Shown here in pieces: positions 35,995-45,225 of a stretch of 64,000 nt of DNA. The notes beneath the pieces are model-generated. The model saw only the letters and a program-made list of their open reading frames with translations. It was not told the origin of the DNA and ran no database searches. Origin of the DNA: Chitinimonas_A lacunae. Its GTDB lineage: Bacteria > Pseudomonadota > Gammaproteobacteria > Burkholderiales > Chitinimonadaceae. Location of the stretch: the NCBI RefSeq assembly GCF_042650885.1, contig NZ_JBHSBU010000001.1:434001-498000 (forward strand), read 5' to 3'. The position numbers and the translations under genes were made by a program. The first letter of the stretch is position 1, and each line of letters opens with the position of its first letter.

Positions 35995-36028
35995 ATAGTG
36001 ATTGCACCTAGATATCCTGCATCACTAT
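35995..36028. promoter_or_regulatory. Candidate OxyR operator upstream of oxyR
   Basis: ATAGTGAT (35995-36002) is repeated inverted as ATCACTAT (36021-36028), with TGCA just inside each arm. The ATAG/CTAT ends and 34-bp extent fit the OxyR site. A possible -35 (TTGCAC, 36002-36007) and -10 (TATGGT, 36026-36031) overlap it, consistent with autorepression. Confidence 0.6.
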
Positions 36029-36134
36029 GGTCTTGTCCTATATTGGGGAAGCATAGGGGCTGGCGGCCGCGGCCAAGGCAACAGGCCGCGCCATCTGCCA
36101 GCCCGGTCCGATTGTCTAACCAACGGCTGCCGCC

Positions 36135-37073
36135 ATGACACTGACCGAACTGAAATATATCGTCGCCGTCGCCCGGGAACGTCATTTTGGCCGGGCGGCG
36201 GCGGCTTGCTTTGTCAGCCAGCCGACCTTGTCGGTGGCCGTGAAAAAACTCGAAGACGAACTGGGTGTCACCCTGTTCGAGCGCTCAGCCGGCGATGTGT
36301 CGGTGACGCCGATCGGCGAGCGCATCGTATCCGAAGCCCAGCGGGTGCTGGAGCAGGTCCAGACCATCAAGCAACTGGCCGAACAGGGCAAGGATCCGCT
36401 TTCCGGCCCTCTGCGGCTCGGCGCCATCTACACCATCAGTCCCTATCTGCTGCCTTATCTGATTCCGGTGTTACGCCAGCGGGCGCCGCAGATGCAGCTT
36501 CTGCTCGAAGAAAACTACACGGTCCGGCTCGCCGAAATGCTGAAGCAAGGCGAGATCGATGTGGCGGTCCTGTCCGAGCCGTTCCGGGAAAGCGGTATCG
36601 CCACCCAGGCGATCTACGACGAGCCTTTTGTGGTGGCCACTCCCCTCAATCACCCGTGGGAGGCCCAGGAGCGGATCGATGCCGCTCAGCTCGAAGCGGA
36701 AAACGTCCTGCTGCTGTCGCCCGGAAACTGTTTCCGCGACCAGATCCTGCAAACCTGCCCTGAACTCAACCGCGAGGCCCTGCCGACCGGCAGCAGCCTG
36801 CAACGCACCTTGCAGGGCAGTTCGCTCACTACCATTCGCCATATGGTGGCCGGCGGTATTGGGGTGACGGTGCTGCCGGCCACCTCGGTCACGGCTGGCG
36901 ACGGGCAATTGCTGTCGATCCGCCCGTTTGCCGAACCGGTGCCGATGCGTCGGGTGGTGCTGGCGTGGCGGCGTAATTTCCCGCGCCGCGAAGCGATCGA
37001 GGCGGTACGTCGAGCCATTCTCGACTGCGGTCTGCCCACGGTGGTGATGTTGCCCGATGCGCCCGTCGAGTAA
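36135..37073 (+). CDS. oxyR: Hydrogen-peroxide regulator OxyR (LysR family)
   Basis: A 312-residue LysR-type regulator. The N-terminal winged HTH (MTLTELKYIVAVARERHFGRAAAACFVSQPTLSVAVKKLEDELG) is followed by the effector domain. Two cysteines fall exactly at 199 and 208 (GNCFRDQILQTCPE), the redox pair of OxyR that forms a disulfide on peroxide exposure. The candidate operator upstream suggests autorepression. An intrinsic terminator follows the stop and the rubredoxin-reductase-like gene comes next. Confidence 0.95.
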   Translation: MTLTELKYIVAVARERHFGRAAAACFVSQPTLSVAVKKLEDELGVTLFERSAGDVSVTPIGERIVSEAQRVLEQVQTIKQLAEQGKDPLSGPLRLGAIYTISPYLLPYLIPVLRQRAPQMQLLLEENYTVRLAEMLKQGEIDVAVLSEPFRESGIATQAIYDEPFVVATPLNHPWEAQERIDAAQLEAENVLLLSPGNCFRDQILQTCPELNREALPTGSSLQRTLQGSSLTTIRHMVAGGIGVTVLPATSVTAGDGQLLSIRPFAEPVPMRRVVLAWRRNFPRREAIEAVRRAILDCGLPTVVMLPDAPVE

Positions 37074-37104
37074 GCGCTGGCCCGATTTCCGACGCCATCT
37101 CACC

Positions 37105-37130
37105 AAGCCCGGCACTTCGCCGGGCTTTTT
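37105..37130 (+). terminator. Terminator of oxyR
   Basis: AAGCCCGGC, a five-base loop, GCCGGGCTT and a T-run. Confidence 0.9.
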
Positions 37131-37397
37131 CATTGGCCCGCTGTAAATGATGTACCAGCGATCGCTGCCGTGCGCTGACAGCCTGTCCGGCGGCAAGTGG
37201 CTGTTAAGATGACTTCCACTGGTACCATCGCGCCAGTCACCAGAAAAAAGAATATCGGTCACGCGCCTCGTACCGATCGGCTCCGAGCGCAGCCTTCCAG
37301 GACTTGCGAGCTGCCGACCCGTGTGCCCCTGGCCGTGACCTGGCTCGATCCGCCTGAGCGGGCTGCCATGATTTTGCTATTTCCTCAAGGAGACTTT
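37131..37397. other. Upstream region of the rubredoxin reductase gene
   Basis: No gene is supported in this 267-base gap; an in-frame extension of the downstream gene to 37197 lacks conservation-like codon use. Nothing else stands out. Confidence 0.45.
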
Positions 37398-38546
37398 ATG
37401 TCCGCCGCCATCACCATCATCGGCACCGGCCTGGCCGGTTATACCGTTGCCCGCGAATTGCGCAAGCTGGCCCCTGAGGTGCCGCTGCGCCTGATCACCA
37501 GCGACGACGGCACATTCTATTCCAAGCCGATGCTGTCCAATGCCTTTGCTTCCGGCAAGGCCCCCGAGCAATTGGCGATGAAAAGCGCACCCAAGATGGC
37601 GGAAGAGTTGCGGGCCGATATCCGCACTGCCAGCCGGGTCGAATCGATCGATCGGGCGGCACACGTGATCGAAGTGGGCGGCGAGAGGTTGGCCTATCGG
37701 AAGCTGGTGCTGGCCTTGGGGGCCGATCCCTTTACGCCAGGGTTGAGTGGGGAGGGTGCCAAGGATGTGCTCCACGTCAACGATCTCACCGACTACAGCC
37801 TGTTTCGTGCCGCCAGCGCCGGCCGGCGCCGTTTGGCCATTCTGGGCGCCGGATTGATCGGCTGTGAATTCGCCAACGATCTGGCCGGCGCCGGCTTTGA
37901 AGTGACATTGCTCGATCCGGCTGCCTGGCCGCTGTCGCGTCTGCTGCCCGAAGTGGCCGGCCGTTTCATGCGCGAGCGGCTCGAAGCGCTGGGCGTAGCT
38001 TTCCGGTTCGGCACCAGCGCAACCGAGGTAAGCCCCAACGGTCAGGGTTATCTGCTGCAACTATCGGACGGCTCGACACTGGAAGCCGATCTGGTGCTGT
38101 CGGCCATCGGGCTGCGGCCACGGCTGGGTCTGGCGCAGGCGGCTGGGCTGCTGGTCAGTCGCGGCATCGTGGTGGACCGTTTCCTGCAAACCAGCGACCC
38201 GGATATCTATGCCCTGGGCGACTGCGCCGAAGTGGCCGGTTGGGTGCTGCCCTTCGTGATGCCGATCATGCAGGCAGCCCGTGCACTTGGTCCGACGCTG
38301 GCCGGTCAGCCGACGGCATTGCGTTATCCGGCGATGCCGGTGCTGGTGAAGACCCCGGCCTGTCCCACTGTGGTCGCGCCGCCCGCGCCTGGCATGGGCG
38401 GGCAGTGGCAGGTCGAGACAAGCACAGACGGAGTCAAGGCGCTGTTTGTGGCAGAAGGCGGGACACTGCTGGGATTTGCCCTGCTCGGCACGGCAACGGC
38501 CGAGCGGCAGAGCTTGGCCGCGCAATTGCCTTCATGGCTGGAATAG
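37398..38546 (+). CDS. Rubredoxin-NAD+ reductase-like flavoprotein
   Basis: A 382-residue FAD/NAD-dependent reductase. The N-terminal FAD site is ITIIGTGLAGYTVARELRK (5-23), an NAD site RLAILGAGLIGCEFANDLAGAG is near 145-166, and the FAD ribityl motif is TSDPDIYALGDCAEV near 265-280. The C-terminal half resembles rubredoxin reductases (VMPIMQAARALGPTLAGQ). In this group the partner is rubredoxin, often linked to oxidative-stress defence, which fits the place directly after oxyR. AAGGAG precedes the ATG at 37398. Confidence 0.85.
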   Translation: MSAAITIIGTGLAGYTVARELRKLAPEVPLRLITSDDGTFYSKPMLSNAFASGKAPEQLAMKSAPKMAEELRADIRTASRVESIDRAAHVIEVGGERLAYRKLVLALGADPFTPGLSGEGAKDVLHVNDLTDYSLFRAASAGRRRLAILGAGLIGCEFANDLAGAGFEVTLLDPAAWPLSRLLPEVAGRFMRERLEALGVAFRFGTSATEVSPNGQGYLLQLSDGSTLEADLVLSAIGLRPRLGLAQAAGLLVSRGIVVDRFLQTSDPDIYALGDCAEVAGWVLPFVMPIMQAARALGPTLAGQPTALRYPAMPVLVKTPACPTVVAPPAPGMGGQWQVETSTDGVKALFVAEGGTLLGFALLGTATAERQSLAAQLPSWLE

Positions 38547-38918
38547 TCCCTATCGGCTTGTAGAGCACTGCCGTCTGAATCGGCGTCGCTGATCGGGCTT
38601 ATTGATCGGTCCGAAGCTGTCGTTCGGTGTCCGGACGATTGAACGCCGGTTTGTTCGGAAAAGCGCTGAGCATGGCGTCCAAGATCACCAGCATCGTAGC
38701 GAGGGCAGACCGCAGGATACCTGCGGCCATTGCCTCCATCACAAGCAGCAATGTGGGGGAAGGTGTGGGACGTTATCTACCGGTTGGCAGGCTTGGATGC
38801 CAGGTGTAAGGGGGTAAGACCGGAAAATGATATTTCTGTACAATAGTATTGCTGGGTGTGGCAGATATTTGGCAGAAATATTGTCCGAGGACACCTTTTC
38901 GGGCGTCCTCGCCATCGA
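38547..38918. other. Intergenic region, no gene
   Basis: About 370 bases without a supported frame; two overlapping frames near 38602-38817 have no ribosome site and mismatched codon use. It contains one copy of the recurrent element (38857-38885, minus strand) and a hairpin close to the mog stop (GAGGACGCC/GGTGTCCTC, near 38885-38911) that may serve as its terminator. Confidence 0.5.
38857..38885 (-). repeat. Recurrent AT-rich TGC-N9-GC element, copy 9
   Basis: On the minus strand: GACAATATTTCTGC, nine bases, GCCACA. It starts 33 bases after the mog stop on the coding strand of that gene. Confidence 0.5.
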
Positions 38919-39518
38919 TCAACTTGCGTCGGCAGGTGGCCGCTGCGCCGATTTGGGGCGGAATGCGGCGACCACGTCGCGGTGGGTTTCGATATAGGGA
39001 GCGCCGATCAGATCGAGGCAATAGGGCACGGCAGCGAAGATACCGGGGACGATGACCGTGCCGTTTTCGTCCTTGAGCCCTTCGAGCGTCTCGCGGATCG
39101 ATTTGGGCTGGCCCGGCAGATTAAGGATCAGCGCCTGGCCGCGGATCACGCCGACCTGGCGTGACAGCAGAGCGGTGGGCACGAAGCGCAAGCCGATCTG
39201 GCGCATCTGCTCACCAAACCCCGGGATTTCCCGATCGGCCACGGCCAGCGTGGCTTCCGGGGTGACATCGCGCGGGGCCGGGCCGGTGCCGCCGGTGGTC
39301 AGAACCAGATCGCATGCCAGATCATCGACCAGATGCATCAAGGTGGCTTCGATCTCGGGCCGCTGATCGGGGATCAGACGCTCCACTGTGCTGAAAGGCG
39401 TAGCCAGGGCGGCGCTGAGCCAGTCGCGCAGCGCCGGCAGGCCACGATCTTCGTAGATGCCTTGGCTGGCGCGGTCGCTGATCGATACCAGACCGATCTT
39501 CAGCGCTTTATCGCTCAT
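38919..39518 (-). CDS. mog: Molybdopterin adenylyltransferase
   Basis: A 199-residue MoaB/Mog-family protein. IGLVSISDRASQGIYEDRG near the start and LVLTTGGTGPAPRDVTPEAT (about 88-107) are the MPT-binding loops; LILNLPGQPKSIRETLEGL is near the end. It adenylates molybdopterin before molybdate insertion. The start at 39518 (second of two tandem ATGs) overlaps the upstream DarP gene by 11 bases, implying coupled translation. MoaB is the alternative; length and the C-terminal part favour Mog. Confidence 0.88.
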   Translation of the reverse strand: MSDKALKIGLVSISDRASQGIYEDRGLPALRDWLSAALATPFSTVERLIPDQRPEIEATLMHLVDDLACDLVLTTGGTGPAPRDVTPEATLAVADREIPGFGEQMRQIGLRFVPTALLSRQVGVIRGQALILNLPGQPKSIRETLEGLKDENGTVIVPGIFAAVPYCLDLIGAPYIETHRDVVAAFRPKSAQRPPADAS

Positions 39519-40086
39519 CATCCTCTTCCTCGTCGTCCTCGGCGGCTGTGCCGCCTAGTGGTGGCTCCGGATACAGCGTCTTGAGCAACTGGAACAAGGC
39601 GCGATAGGCCTTGGGCGGTTTGGGGTTCGGAGTGGACTGGCTGGCGCGCTCGCTGCGGGCGTTGCGGACCAGTTGGCGCAGATGCTGGATATCGAGGTCA
39701 GGATGTTCCTCGATCAGGGCGGCGACCCGGTGTTCCTCGGCCAACAGCAGATCGCGCTGGCGTTCGAGATGGTGAAGCCAGGCAGTGTGCTCGTCGTTTT
39801 CGCCCTTGAGGGTGCTGAGCAGCGCCTGGATCGGGGCGGGATCGACATCGCGCATCAGGCGACCGATATATTGGCGTTGCCGTTTGAGCGCACCGAAATG
39901 CGTGATGCGCTTGGCTTCGAGAATGGCATTGAACAGCCTCTCCGGCAGATCGAGCTTGAGCAATTGATCGCGGCCAAGCCCGATCAGTTGCTCGCCCAGT
40001 TCCTGGAGCGCCTGCATATCGCGTTTAAGCTGACTTTTGCTGACGCGGCCGTCTTCTTCGTAATCGTCGTGTTCTTCGTGGTGCAT
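39508..40086 (-). CDS. darP: Ribosome-associated protein DarP (YjgA)
   Basis: A 192-residue DUF615 protein: SKSQLKRDMQALQELGEQLIGL at the N-terminus and RLFNAILEAKRITHFGALKRQRQYIGRLMRDVD in the core are diagnostic. YjgA/DarP helps late 50S subunit assembly. The C-terminus is acidic (DDEEEDDER). It is divergent from pmbA, a conserved arrangement. Its end overlaps the mog start. Confidence 0.9.
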   Translation of the reverse strand: MHHEEHDDYEEDGRVSKSQLKRDMQALQELGEQLIGLGRDQLLKLDLPERLFNAILEAKRITHFGALKRQRQYIGRLMRDVDPAPIQALLSTLKGENDEHTAWLHHLERQRDLLLAEEHRVAALIEEHPDLDIQHLRQLVRNARSERASQSTPNPKPPKAYRALFQLLKTLYPEPPLGGTAAEDDEEEDDER

Positions 40087-40180
40087 GGTGTGCCGGGCAC
40101 GGGTGTTCGTTCAGCCTGCTATCATACCGGAACCATGCACCGGCCCGAACGGTGTGCATCCAGAATAACGAGGCTACCCA

Positions 40181-41530
40181 GTGTCCGAAAACTCCGCATC
40201 CGGCTTTTCCTATTCAGAAGCACAACTGATCGATCTGGTTGAACAGACCTTGCAGATCGCCAAGCAGAACGGGGCCACGGCGGCCGAAGCCGAAGTATCG
40301 GAAGGGGTGGGGCAGGGCGTCACTGTCCGCCTGGATGAAGTCGAAACCATCGAATACAACCGCGACAAGGGCATCACCGTCACGGTCTATCAAGGCCAGC
40401 GCAAAGGCCACGCCAGCACTTCCGATTTCTCGCCGCAGGCGCTGCGCGACACCGTCGAAGCTGCGCTGGCGATTGCCCGCCATACCGCTGAGGATGACTG
40501 CGCGGGCCTGGCTGACCCCGACCGGCTGGCACGGGAGTTTCCCGACCTCGATGTATTCCACCCCTGGGCCTTGTCGACCGATGAAGCGGTCGAGCTGGCA
40601 CGTCGCGCCGAACGTGCCGCGCGCGCTGTCGATGGCCGGATCAGCAATACCGAAGCCGCTACCGTGTCGTCCCAGGCCGGCCTGTCGGTCTACGGCAACA
40701 GCCATGGCTTTATCGGGCCGTCGGCCACCACCCGTCATTCAGTGTCCTGCGTGGTGATCGCCCAGCAAGGCGACGCCATGCAGCGTGACTACTGGTACAC
40801 CACGGCGCGTTCCCCACAGGACCTGGAAGCCGCCGAATCCGTCGGTCGCCGCGCCGGCGAACGCGCCCTGGCACGGCTGGGAGCGCGTCGGCTCAAGACC
40901 GGCACTTATCCGGTACTGTTCGACCCGTCGATGTCCGCAGGTCTGCTGACCCATCTGGTGTCGGCGATCAGCGGCGGTTCGCTGTTCCGCAAAGCCACCT
41001 TCTTGCTCGATTCGCTGGGCACCCGGGTGTTTTCGCCGCTGGTCAATATCGTCGAAGACCCGTTTATTCCGCGTGCACTGGCCAGCTCGGCGTTCGATGG
41101 CGAAGGCGTGGCGACCCAGCGGCGTCAGTTGGTGGAAAACGGCGTGATCAACGGCTATTTCCTGGCCAGCTATTCGGCCCGCAAGCTCGGCATGGTCTCC
41201 ACCGGCAATAGCGGCGGCTGCCATAACCTGCTGGTGCAGCCAACTGCCGGTGATGGCGCCGATATGCGCAAGCGGCTCGGCACCGGTCTGCTGGTGACGG
41301 AGCTGCTCGGCCAGGGCGTCAATGGTGTGACGGGCGATTATTCGCGCGGAGCTGCCGGCTTCTGGGTCGAGAATGGCGAGATCGCCTACCCGGTCGAGGA
41401 AATCACCATCGCCGGCAATCTGCGCGAGATGTACCAGCATATCGTGGCCATCGGCAGCGATATCGAAATGCGCGGCAGCAAGCGGGTCGGTTCGGTACTG
41501 ATCGAGAGAATGACCGTGGCGGGAGATTAA
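40181..41530 (+). CDS. pmbA: Metalloprotease subunit PmbA (TldE)
   Basis: A 449-residue PmbA/TldE-family protein. The N-terminal domain (AEAEVSEGVGQGVTVRLDEVETIEYNRDKG) and the C-terminal domain with NSGGCHNLLVQP and GVNGVTGDYSRGAAGFWVENGEI are typical. PmbA pairs with TldD, which carries the zinc site, to process small peptides such as microcins and antitoxins. The start is a GTG with GAGG eight bases upstream. The stop is followed by a recurrent element copy and a hairpin. Confidence 0.93.
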   Translation: MSENSASGFSYSEAQLIDLVEQTLQIAKQNGATAAEAEVSEGVGQGVTVRLDEVETIEYNRDKGITVTVYQGQRKGHASTSDFSPQALRDTVEAALAIARHTAEDDCAGLADPDRLAREFPDLDVFHPWALSTDEAVELARRAERAARAVDGRISNTEAATVSSQAGLSVYGNSHGFIGPSATTRHSVSCVVIAQQGDAMQRDYWYTTARSPQDLEAAESVGRRAGERALARLGARRLKTGTYPVLFDPSMSAGLLTHLVSAISGGSLFRKATFLLDSLGTRVFSPLVNIVEDPFIPRALASSAFDGEGVATQRRQLVENGVINGYFLASYSARKLGMVSTGNSGGCHNLLVQPTAGDGADMRKRLGTGLLVTELLGQGVNGVTGDYSRGAAGFWVENGEIAYPVEEITIAGNLREMYQHIVAIGSDIEMRGSKRVGSVLIERMTVAGD

Positions 41531-41547
41531 GCCCAGACGCAGTAAAT

Positions 41548-41576
41548 AGAATAAATTCTGCAAAATAAGCGCCAGA
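41548..41576 (+). repeat. Recurrent AT-rich TGC-N9-GC element, copy 10
   Basis: AGAATAAATTCTGC, nine bases, GCCAGA. It begins 17 bases after the pmbA stop and its last bases overlap a hairpin (AAGCGCCAG/CTGGCGCTT, 41567-41589) that probably ends the transcript. Confidence 0.55.
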
Positions 41577-41589
41577 TCTACTGGCGCTT
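41567..41589. terminator. Hairpin after pmbA
   Basis: A perfect nine-bp stem, AAGCGCCAG and CTGGCGCTT, with a five-base loop. Only a short T-poor tail follows, so it is a moderate terminator candidate. Confidence 0.55.
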
Positions 41590-41715
41590 ACCTTATGAAA
41601 CATTGATTTCAGGCCAAGATCAGGATGATGCCTCCTCGGCCGCCCGCTTATGTCGTACCGAGTCGAACAGGCAAATCCACGCGCTTAGCCGCCGAGTGTC
41701 TCGTCCCGTCGTGGC

Positions 41716-42462
41716 TTATTGGCTGATCCCATACTCCACCGTCACCACCACCCGCGCCAGTTTATCGATGGTGGTTTTATCGTAGGCACCGCCATATTCA
41801 TCGTCGCTGCCGCCGCCCTGCGCCGGCAGGATATAGAAAGCCCCCTGATTGGCCGATTTCATCGCACCGACCTGGGCGTCGCCGGTCTTGGCAAATTCAC
41901 TGGCGCGCTCGCGGGCGTTGCGGGTGGCGCTGGCGATCAGCGACATCTTGACCTGTTCCAGTCCGCTGACCAGATATTCCGGATTCTGCACGCTGATCGG
42001 CACGCCGCTTTCTTCCAGGCTGACGATCCGTCCGGCCGCCTTGTCCACCGCCGCCACATCGCTGCTGGTCAGCAGCAGTTCCTGCGAGGCGGTATAGCTC
42101 TCGATCTCGCGCAATTCACGGCCGTCCTGGTCAACTTTATGGACTGGCTGGTAAGTCTCGCGTCCCGGCGTGACCTGTTCGGGCTTGAAACCCTGTTCGA
42201 CAAAGAAGCTGCGCAGTTTGGGCTGATTGGCGCGCAGCGCGGCAAAGGCGTCAGCGAGTACCGGGGCGTGGCCATGCACCACGATGCGCCAGCGCGCCTG
42301 ATCGGCCCGGACCGACTTCTCGGCCAGTCCCTTCACGGTAATCGATTGCTTGTTGCTGGCCATTCGGTCGAGGGTATAGCTGACGATGGCGGAAGAGGCG
42401 ATCAGTCCGACGGCAATGCTCAGGCCAAGGCCCAATAGCGAGGGACGGGAGGAATTTTCCAT
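41716..42462 (-). CDS. SIMPL domain protein (DUF541)
   Basis: A 248-residue protein with one N-terminal membrane helix (about 8-30) and a SIMPL/DUF541 domain. Typical features are SITVKGLAEKSVRADQARWRIVV near the start and VKMSLIASATRNARERASEFAKTGDAQVGAMKSANQGAF near the end. This periplasmic domain family is related to oxidative-stress protein BP26; function is loosely defined. It is a single gene. Confidence 0.85.
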   Translation of the reverse strand: MENSSRPSLLGLGLSIAVGLIASSAIVSYTLDRMASNKQSITVKGLAEKSVRADQARWRIVVHGHAPVLADAFAALRANQPKLRSFFVEQGFKPEQVTPGRETYQPVHKVDQDGRELREIESYTASQELLLTSSDVAAVDKAAGRIVSLEESGVPISVQNPEYLVSGLEQVKMSLIASATRNARERASEFAKTGDAQVGAMKSANQGAFYILPAQGGGSDDEYGGAYDKTTIDKLARVVVTVEYGISQ

Positions 42463-42539
42463 AGCGGCTTTTTTATGAGGGGAAAGGCCGCAGTGTACGC
42501 AGCAAAGGCAAGCCTTGGGCGGTGCTTTTTACCGGCAGA

Positions 42540-43310
42540 CTAACCTTCGACTCCCAGCCGCATGCCGTCGTAGCCCACTTCGATGCCAGCAGGTAGCCGG
42601 GCGCTCAGGGCGTGGTATTCGAGTTCGTGGGTCATATGGATCAGCACGGTACGGCGCGCCTTGATCCGGGCGGCAGCAGCGAGTGCCTCTTCCACGCCGA
42701 AATGGGTGAAGTGGGCCTGTTCGCGCAGGCAGTCGAGCAGCAGCAGATCGAGACCTTCGAGCAATGCCAGACTGCTCTCGGGGATCTCCGACACATCGGT
42801 CAGATAGGCAACCCGACCGATCCGATAGCCATAGATCGGCCATTTGCCGTGCAGCAGCGGAATCGGCACCACCTCGACGCCTCGATGGCAGAACGGGCCC
42901 TGGACTGGCGTGGTCTGGAGCGCCGGCCGGTCCCACCATGGGCCTGGCGGCAGGGTGGTGTAGTGAAAGCGGGTTTCGATGTCATGCATCATATAGTCGT
43001 TGCCGAACACCGGAATCGGTGCCTTGGCGACGTAGCAGAAGGCGCGCAGATCGTCGATGCCATTGAGGTGGTCGGCATGCGGATGGGTATAGAGCACCGC
43101 ATCGACCCGGGTAAAACCTTCGCGCAGCGTCTGTTGCCGCAGATCGGGGCCGGTATCGATCAACCAGTTAAGCCCGCCCGCCGTCAGCAGGGCCGAGGCG
43201 CGGGTGCGGCGGTTGCGCGGATCGGTCGAGCGGCAGGTCGGGCAGTCACAGCCAATGGCCGGAGTGCCGCCACTCGATCCCACGCCGAGCAAGGTGACAT
43301 CGACCTTCAT
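42540..43310 (-). CDS. Metallo-beta-lactamase fold hydrolase (PhnP-like)
   Basis: A 256-residue MBL-fold enzyme. It has the zinc motif THPHADHLNGIDDL, the first-strand pattern VTLLGVGSSGGTPAIGCDCPTC resembling PhnP with a cysteine cluster, later Asp in YLTDVSEIP and the final HMTHELEY. PhnP is a cyclic phosphodiesterase; other members act on tRNA or lactones. It follows tatD with a four-base overlap (43307-43310), the order seen in many betaproteobacteria. Confidence 0.85.
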   Translation of the reverse strand: MKVDVTLLGVGSSGGTPAIGCDCPTCRSTDPRNRRTRASALLTAGGLNWLIDTGPDLRQQTLREGFTRVDAVLYTHPHADHLNGIDDLRAFCYVAKAPIPVFGNDYMMHDIETRFHYTTLPPGPWWDRPALQTTPVQGPFCHRGVEVVPIPLLHGKWPIYGYRIGRVAYLTDVSEIPESSLALLEGLDLLLLDCLREQAHFTHFGVEEALAAAARIKARRTVLIHMTHELEYHALSARLPAGIEVGYDGMRLGVEG

Positions 43311-44083
43311 GTAAGGCGGCCTTCGAGCTTGAACAGTCGGGCGAAGTTGGCGGTGGTGGCTTCAGCAATGGTGGCAAGCGGCAGGCCGCGCAGTTCGGCG
43401 ATATGTTCGGCCACATGGCGCACCAGCGCCGGATGGTTGGTCTTGCCCCGGAACGGCACTGGCGCCAGATAGGGCGAATCGGTCTCGATCAGCATCGATT
43501 CGAGTGGAATGGTCCGGGCCACTTCCTTGAGCTGTACGGCATTTTTAAAGGTGACGATGCCGGAAAACGAAATCAGGAAATTCATGGCGATCGCCGCATC
43601 GGCCACTTGCTGGGTTTCGGTAAAACAGTGCATCACGCCACCGACTTCGGCCGCGCCTTCTTCTTCCATGATGCGCAACGTATCTTCGGAAGCGCTGCGG
43701 GTATGGATGATCAGCGGCAGCCCGGTCGCACGGGCGGCGCGGATATGGACACGAAAGCGTTCACGCTGCCATTCCAGGTCGCCTTCGAGCCGGTAGTAGT
43801 CAAGCCCGGTTTCACCGATGGCGATCACTTTGGGATGGGCTGCCAGCTCCACCAGCCGCTCGACGGTCGGCTCTTCGGTATCTTCATAGTCGGGATGGAC
43901 GCCGACCGAGGCATAGATCTCGGGAAAGCGCTCCGCCAGCGCGATCACCCCGGGCCATTGCGGCAGATTGACCGAGACGCATAGCGCATGGCTGACCTGA
44001 TTGTCACGCATCGCGCTGCGCAGGCGGTCGATGTCCTGGGCGAGTTCGGGGAAGTCGATATGGCAGTGGGAATCGATAAACAT
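43307..44083 (-). CDS. tatD: TatD-family metal-dependent DNase
   Basis: A 258-residue TIM-barrel hydrolase. MFIDSHCHIDFPE gives the first metal ligands (H6, H8), GETGLDYYR the Glu, IIHTRSASEDTLRIM a His, VMHCFTET another, and ETDSPYLAPVPFRGKTNHP the catalytic Asp and family signature. It acts as a 3'-5' exonuclease in DNA repair. The start at 44083 gives the normal N-terminus. In relatives tatD usually follows pilZ in the tmk-holB-pilZ block; here that block begins 3.6 kb away. Confidence 0.92.
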   Translation of the reverse strand: MFIDSHCHIDFPELAQDIDRLRSAMRDNQVSHALCVSVNLPQWPGVIALAERFPEIYASVGVHPDYEDTEEPTVERLVELAAHPKVIAIGETGLDYYRLEGDLEWQRERFRVHIRAARATGLPLIIHTRSASEDTLRIMEEEGAAEVGGVMHCFTETQQVADAAIAMNFLISFSGIVTFKNAVQLKEVARTIPLESMLIETDSPYLAPVPFRGKTNHPALVRHVAEHIAELRGLPLATIAEATTANFARLFKLEGRLT

Positions 44084-44329
44084 AGGCAAGTGGGGAAACG
44101 GCGGGCAAGCCGGCATTCTAATCCGGTTTGGTCGTGGCCGGCGCGTATCGCCATGCTGCTGGGTAGCAGGCGAGGCTTGCGAGGGGGCTATTGAATTAAT
44201 GCGTTCTTCCTGGAGAGAAGGCCATATATCGTGTCGAGCAGCAAGTTTTCGATTTTTCCGTTCTTTGCAAGGGCTGTACTGGCTGCTAGCCAGGCGGCAT
44301 AGAGACTGAGAGTCCGAGGAGACCACGTC

Positions 44330-44947
44330 ATGCATATCGCCATTCTGACTTTCGATGCTTTCAACGAACTCGACTCGCTGATTGCGCTGGGCATTCTCAG
44401 CCGCGTCAAACAGCCCGACTGGCGCGTGTCGATTGCCAGTCCGACCGCTCGGGTCCGTTCGATGAATGGTGTGACGATCGATGCACAAGCATCGCTGCAA
44501 GAGGCGTGCGAAGCCGATGCGGTGTTGGTCGGCAGCGGCGCAAAGACCAGGGAAGTGGTGGCCGATTCCGCCTTGATGGCACAGTTGCGGCTGGACCCGT
44601 CGCGGCAGTTGTTGGCGGCCCAGTGTTCCGGAGCGCTGGTGCTGGCAAAGCTGGGGCTGCTGGACGGTGTGCCGGCGTGTACCGATCTGACGACCCGGCC
44701 GTGGGTGGAGGCGGGGGGTATCGAGGTATTGGATCAGCCTTTCTATGCCCGGGAAAACGTCGCAACCGCTGGAGGCTGCATGGCCTCACCTTATCTGGCT
44801 GCCTGGATCATCGCCCGGCTGCAAGGCGTCGCAGCGGCCGAGAGCGCCTTGCACTACGTCGCACCAGTTGGCGAAAAGGCAGATTACGTGGAGCGGGCCA
44901 TGCGCCATATCGGGCCGTATCTTTGTCCTGTAGCGACAGAAGTCTGA
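44330..44947 (+). CDS. DJ-1/PfpI family protein
   Basis: A 205-residue glutamine-amidotransferase-like protein. The nucleophile Cys99 lies in AAQCSGALVLA, the elbow typical of the family, with Glu at ELD near 13 and VATAGGCMASPYLAAW near the C-terminus. Members include isonitrile hydratases, deglycases and chaperones; the ThiJ/InhA-like layout suggests isonitrile hydratase or related, not certain. It is on the opposite strand to its neighbours and separates tatD from the acylase gene. Confidence 0.85.
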   Translation: MHIAILTFDAFNELDSLIALGILSRVKQPDWRVSIASPTARVRSMNGVTIDAQASLQEACEADAVLVGSGAKTREVVADSALMAQLRLDPSRQLLAAQCSGALVLAKLGLLDGVPACTDLTTRPWVEAGGIEVLDQPFYARENVATAGGCMASPYLAAWIIARLQGVAAAESALHYVAPVGEKADYVERAMRHIGPYLCPVATEV

Positions 44948-45161
44948 CTTGTCCGTGCTTTCCATACGGCGCCGATAGCTCGACGAAAGCGCGAAGCTCA
45001 AAGGTCTCTACAGAAAATAACCATTAATAGAGACAGAGCTTTTTAAAAGGCTCATGACAGCTAAGCAGAGCTTGGTGGCCCGGTAGTAAGCCTCCAATGC
45101 CAAATAGGGCAGGCATTGAAATTAAATATGCAGAAAGAGACTCGTAGCAACAAATCTGATC

Positions 45162-45204
45162 CATACAAAAAAACCGTCGATTCATTCGACGGTTTTTTTG
45201 TATG
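45162..45204. terminator. Bidirectional terminator with 19-bp stem
   Basis: A perfect 19-bp stem with a five-base loop; A- and T-runs form part of the stem so it works in both directions. It separates the convergent DJ-1 and acylase genes. Confidence 0.9.
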
Positions 45205-45225
45205 AATGATTGCCTGGCAGGGCAA

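Noticed and set aside
38570..38579. A single GCCGTCTGAA, identical to the Neisseria DNA uptake sequence
   Set aside because: Only one copy in 64 kb; uptake sequences occur about once per kilobase in species that use them, so this is likely chance.
38602..38817. Overlapping frames of 60-71 codons downstream of the rubredoxin reductase gene
   Set aside because: No ribosome sites, overlapping in different frames, low-complexity translations.
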